Assembly: GCF_005771565.1 (NCBI RefSeq)
Contig: NZ_VAWA01000010.1
Location: 326 to 64,325 of the forward strand
Source: Nesterenkonia sphaerica
GTDB taxonomy: Bacteria; Actinomycetota; Actinomycetes; Actinomycetales; Micrococcaceae
Length of the DNA stretch: 64,000 bases
Reading direction: 5' to 3'
This document shows positions 62,306-64,000 of the stretch, one piece after another. The notes beneath the pieces were generated by a model. The model worked only from the letters and a program-made list of their open reading frames with translations. It made no database searches and was not told the DNA's origin. Each line of letters opens with the position of its first letter. The stretch's first letter is position 1. The translations under genes and the position numbers were made by a program.

Positions 62306-63270
62306 AGCTGGCCGCTGACCGGAAGGTCCTCTTCATCGGCGGCAAAGGCGGTGTGGGGAAGACCTCCATCGCCTCTGCCGTGGGTCTGCAGCAGGCCCGC
62401 AGCGGGCGGCGTGTGCTGCTCGTCTCCACGGACCCTGCACATAATCTGGGGCACCTGTGGGAACGTCCGGTGGGGGACGAGCCGGTCCTGCTGGCCGATG
62501 ACGGCGGCTCCGGTGTGCTGGCCGGGTTGGAAATCGACCCGCACGCGACCATCGAACGTCACCTGGAGCAGGTGGGCCAGACCCTGCGTGACTTCATGCC
62601 GGAGCACCTGCACAAACAGGTCGACGCTCACCTGCAGCTGGCACGCCAATCCCCCGGCACCCATGAGGCGGCCATCCTGGAGCGCATTGCTGAGGTGGTG
62701 GAGCTGGCCGAGCGGGACTACGACCTGATCATCTTTGACACCGCACCCTCCGGGCACACTGCCCGGCTGCTGGCGCTGCCGGAAATCATGGCCGCCTGGA
62801 CTGAGGGGCTGCTCAACCGCAGAACGAAGGCGGAGAAGTTCGGTGCGGCCATCCGGGCCCTGGACAACGATGACCCCAGCTCCTCCCGCGGAGCCAACCG
62901 GGATCGCCGTATACGTCAGGTGCTCACCCAACGCCGGAACACCTTCGAGAAGCTGCGTGGGCTGGTCACCGATCCCGCCGCCTGCAGCTTCATCATTGTC
63001 GTCAACGCAGAGCGGGTCCCGGTCCTGGAGTCCGCCGAGCTCTTCCACGAGCTGGAGCGGCTGGGTGTCGAGGTCGGCGGCGTCGTCGTCAACCGGCTCT
63101 CCCCCACTGACCAGGGCGAGTTCCTGGCTGCCCGACGCACCCAGGAAGAGGCCCAGCTGGCCACGCTGCGGGAGCTTCTGCCCCGGGTGGCGGTGGACAC
63201 GCTGCCGATGCTGCCGGCGGACCTGATGGGCGAGCCAGCCGTGGAGCAGCTGGCCCAACGGCTGAGGTGA
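62296..63270 (+). CDS. ArsA/GET3-type ATPase
   Basis: A 324-residue P-loop ATPase with deviant Walker A GKGGVGKTS (signature Lys), STDPAHN (switch I), FDTAPSGHTARLLALP (switch II) and a C-terminal IVVNRLSP-type block (VVVNRLSPTDQGEFLAARR). It contains one ArsA domain and so would dimerise like Get3. No arsenic genes are near; its overlap with the cory-CC-star gene and position behind cstA suggest a partner role in membrane protein or metal handling. Confidence 0.87.
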   Translation: MLLELAADRKVLFIGGKGGVGKTSIASAVGLQQARSGRRVLLVSTDPAHNLGHLWERPVGDEPVLLADDGGSGVLAGLEIDPHATIERHLEQVGQTLRDFMPEHLHKQVDAHLQLARQSPGTHEAAILERIAEVVELAERDYDLIIFDTAPSGHTARLLALPEIMAAWTEGLLNRRTKAEKFGAAIRALDNDDPSSSRGANRDRRIRQVLTQRRNTFEKLRGLVTDPAACSFIIVVNAERVPVLESAELFHELERLGVEVGGVVVNRLSPTDQGEFLAARRTQEEAQLATLRELLPRVAVDTLPMLPADLMGEPAVEQLAQRLR

Positions 63271-63314
63271 CGGCCCAGGAGTGCGGCTGCGGCTGCGCGC
63301 AGTCCTGAACCTGC

Positions 63315-64000
63315 TCAGCGCTGCAGAATGCTGCGCAGCACGGTGACCAGGCCGTCCTCATCCACGGTGCCGGTAATCTCATCAGCGGCTTTCTTGACCT
63401 CACGCACCGCCTGACCCATCGCCACTCCCCGGTGGGCCCACTGCAGCATCTCAATGTCGTTCCGGCCATCACCGCAGGCCACGGTGGCACTGTGCGGAGC
63501 ACCCAGCTTGACCCGCAGCTCCTCCAGGGAGGACCCCTTGGTCACCCCCTCGGCGGCGATGTCCAGCCACGCCGACCATCCCACCGAATAAGTGACCCCG
63601 TGAAGGCCAATGTCTCTGACGGTCCGGGCAAATTGACGGGCGGTGGCGTCGTCGGAATTGACCACCAGGCGCACCGCTTCAGCGCTCTTCATGTCTTTCA
63701 GACTCACCGGCTCCGGGATCAGCCCAAAGGTGAGGTCCTCAAACCGCTCCGTGGCCAAGAAGTGCCCAGCCGAGGTCTCGATCGCATAGCGGGCGGTGGG
63801 AAGCTTCTGCTGCAGCGCTTCCAACGCGGGGGCTGGGTCGAAGACCTGCTGGTCCAGGATCTGGTAGCCGTCCTCCAGCGCGGTATCGATCCGCAGCGTC
63901 ACACCACCGTTGGAGCAGACCGCATAGCCCTGCGTAATGCCGAAGGTCTCAATCACCGGCAGGGTGGCCGGCAGCGAGCGGCCGGTGGAGACCACCACAG
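63315..64000 (-). CDS. HAD-superfamily phosphatase (Cof-type), start outside window
   Basis: A Cof/YbiV-type HAD phosphatase without its N terminus: VVSTGRSLPATLPVIETFGITQGYAVCSNGG is the motif II region, KGSSLEELRVKLG motif III Lys, and VACGDGRNDIEMLQWAHRGVAMGQAVREVKKAADEITGTVDEDGL motif IV with the cap between. The first DxD motif lies beyond position 64000. Members dephosphorylate sugar phosphates or cofactors. It converges on the ArsA-like gene. Confidence 0.87.
   Translation of the reverse strand, partial: VVVSTGRSLPATLPVIETFGITQGYAVCSNGGVTLRIDTALEDGYQILDQQVFDPAPALEALQQKLPTARYAIETSAGHFLATERFEDLTFGLIPEPVSLKDMKSAEAVRLVVNSDDATARQFARTVRDIGLHGVTYSVGWSAWLDIAAEGVTKGSSLEELRVKLGAPHSATVACGDGRNDIEMLQWAHRGVAMGQAVREVKKAADEITGTVDEDGLVTVLRSILQR

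Overview
The window is high-GC DNA from a Gram-positive actinobacterium. Codon use, gene content (cory-CC-star protein, DUF6907, a GTTCACC-type PHO box) and very acidic lipoproteins point to Micrococcales, possibly a salt-tolerant Nesterenkonia/Arthrobacter-like organism. That placement is inference.

Left edge (1-765): the 3' end of a large serine recombinase gene points into a tRNA-Lys(UUU) gene on the minus strand. The tRNA is split in its anticodon loop by a 220-nt group I self-splicing intron, recognised from its P/Q/R/S core and its resemblance to the Azoarcus tRNA-Ile intron. This is the most notable single feature.

Accessory region (765-34814): a second, intronless 5' fragment of tRNA-Lys (34771-34814) lies in the same orientation, just beyond a tyrosine-recombinase integrase (31926-33287). 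The two tRNA copies probably bound an integrated island or a stack of elements. From left to right it holds: a minus-strand operon of metallophosphoesterase, N-formylglutamate-amidohydrolase-like protein and a truncated histidine phosphatase; a patchwork of regulators, exporters (EamA, two LysE), Nudix, methyltransferase, HAD and aminotransferase genes with decay scars (SnoaL, SDR and AraC fragments); a complete IS1380-family element with target duplication; a replication module (PrimPol/D5-type primase-helicase, hypothetical protein, excisionase) with repeats and hairpins; a run of small membrane and lipoprotein cargo genes; and the XRE regulator-integrase pair.

Chromosomal-looking region (34815-64000): a conserved hypothetical beside the tRNA-Lys 5' end, a four-gene BMP-type nucleoside ABC transporter (substrate-binding protein, ATPase, two permeases), DUF47-Pit low-affinity phosphate transport convergent with pstSCAB (PHO box upstream of pstS), an amino-acid N-acetyltransferase, ChrA, a fatty-acid desaturase with a DesK/DesR-like two-component system, oligopeptidase B, twin palindromic repeats, inorganic pyrophosphatase, a YcaQ-like winged-helix protein, a GNAT, a cytochrome P450, and a CstA / cory-CC-star / ArsA-like ATPase cluster. 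It ends in a HAD phosphatase cut by the window edge.

All calls come from reading the sequence; no database search or folding program was run.
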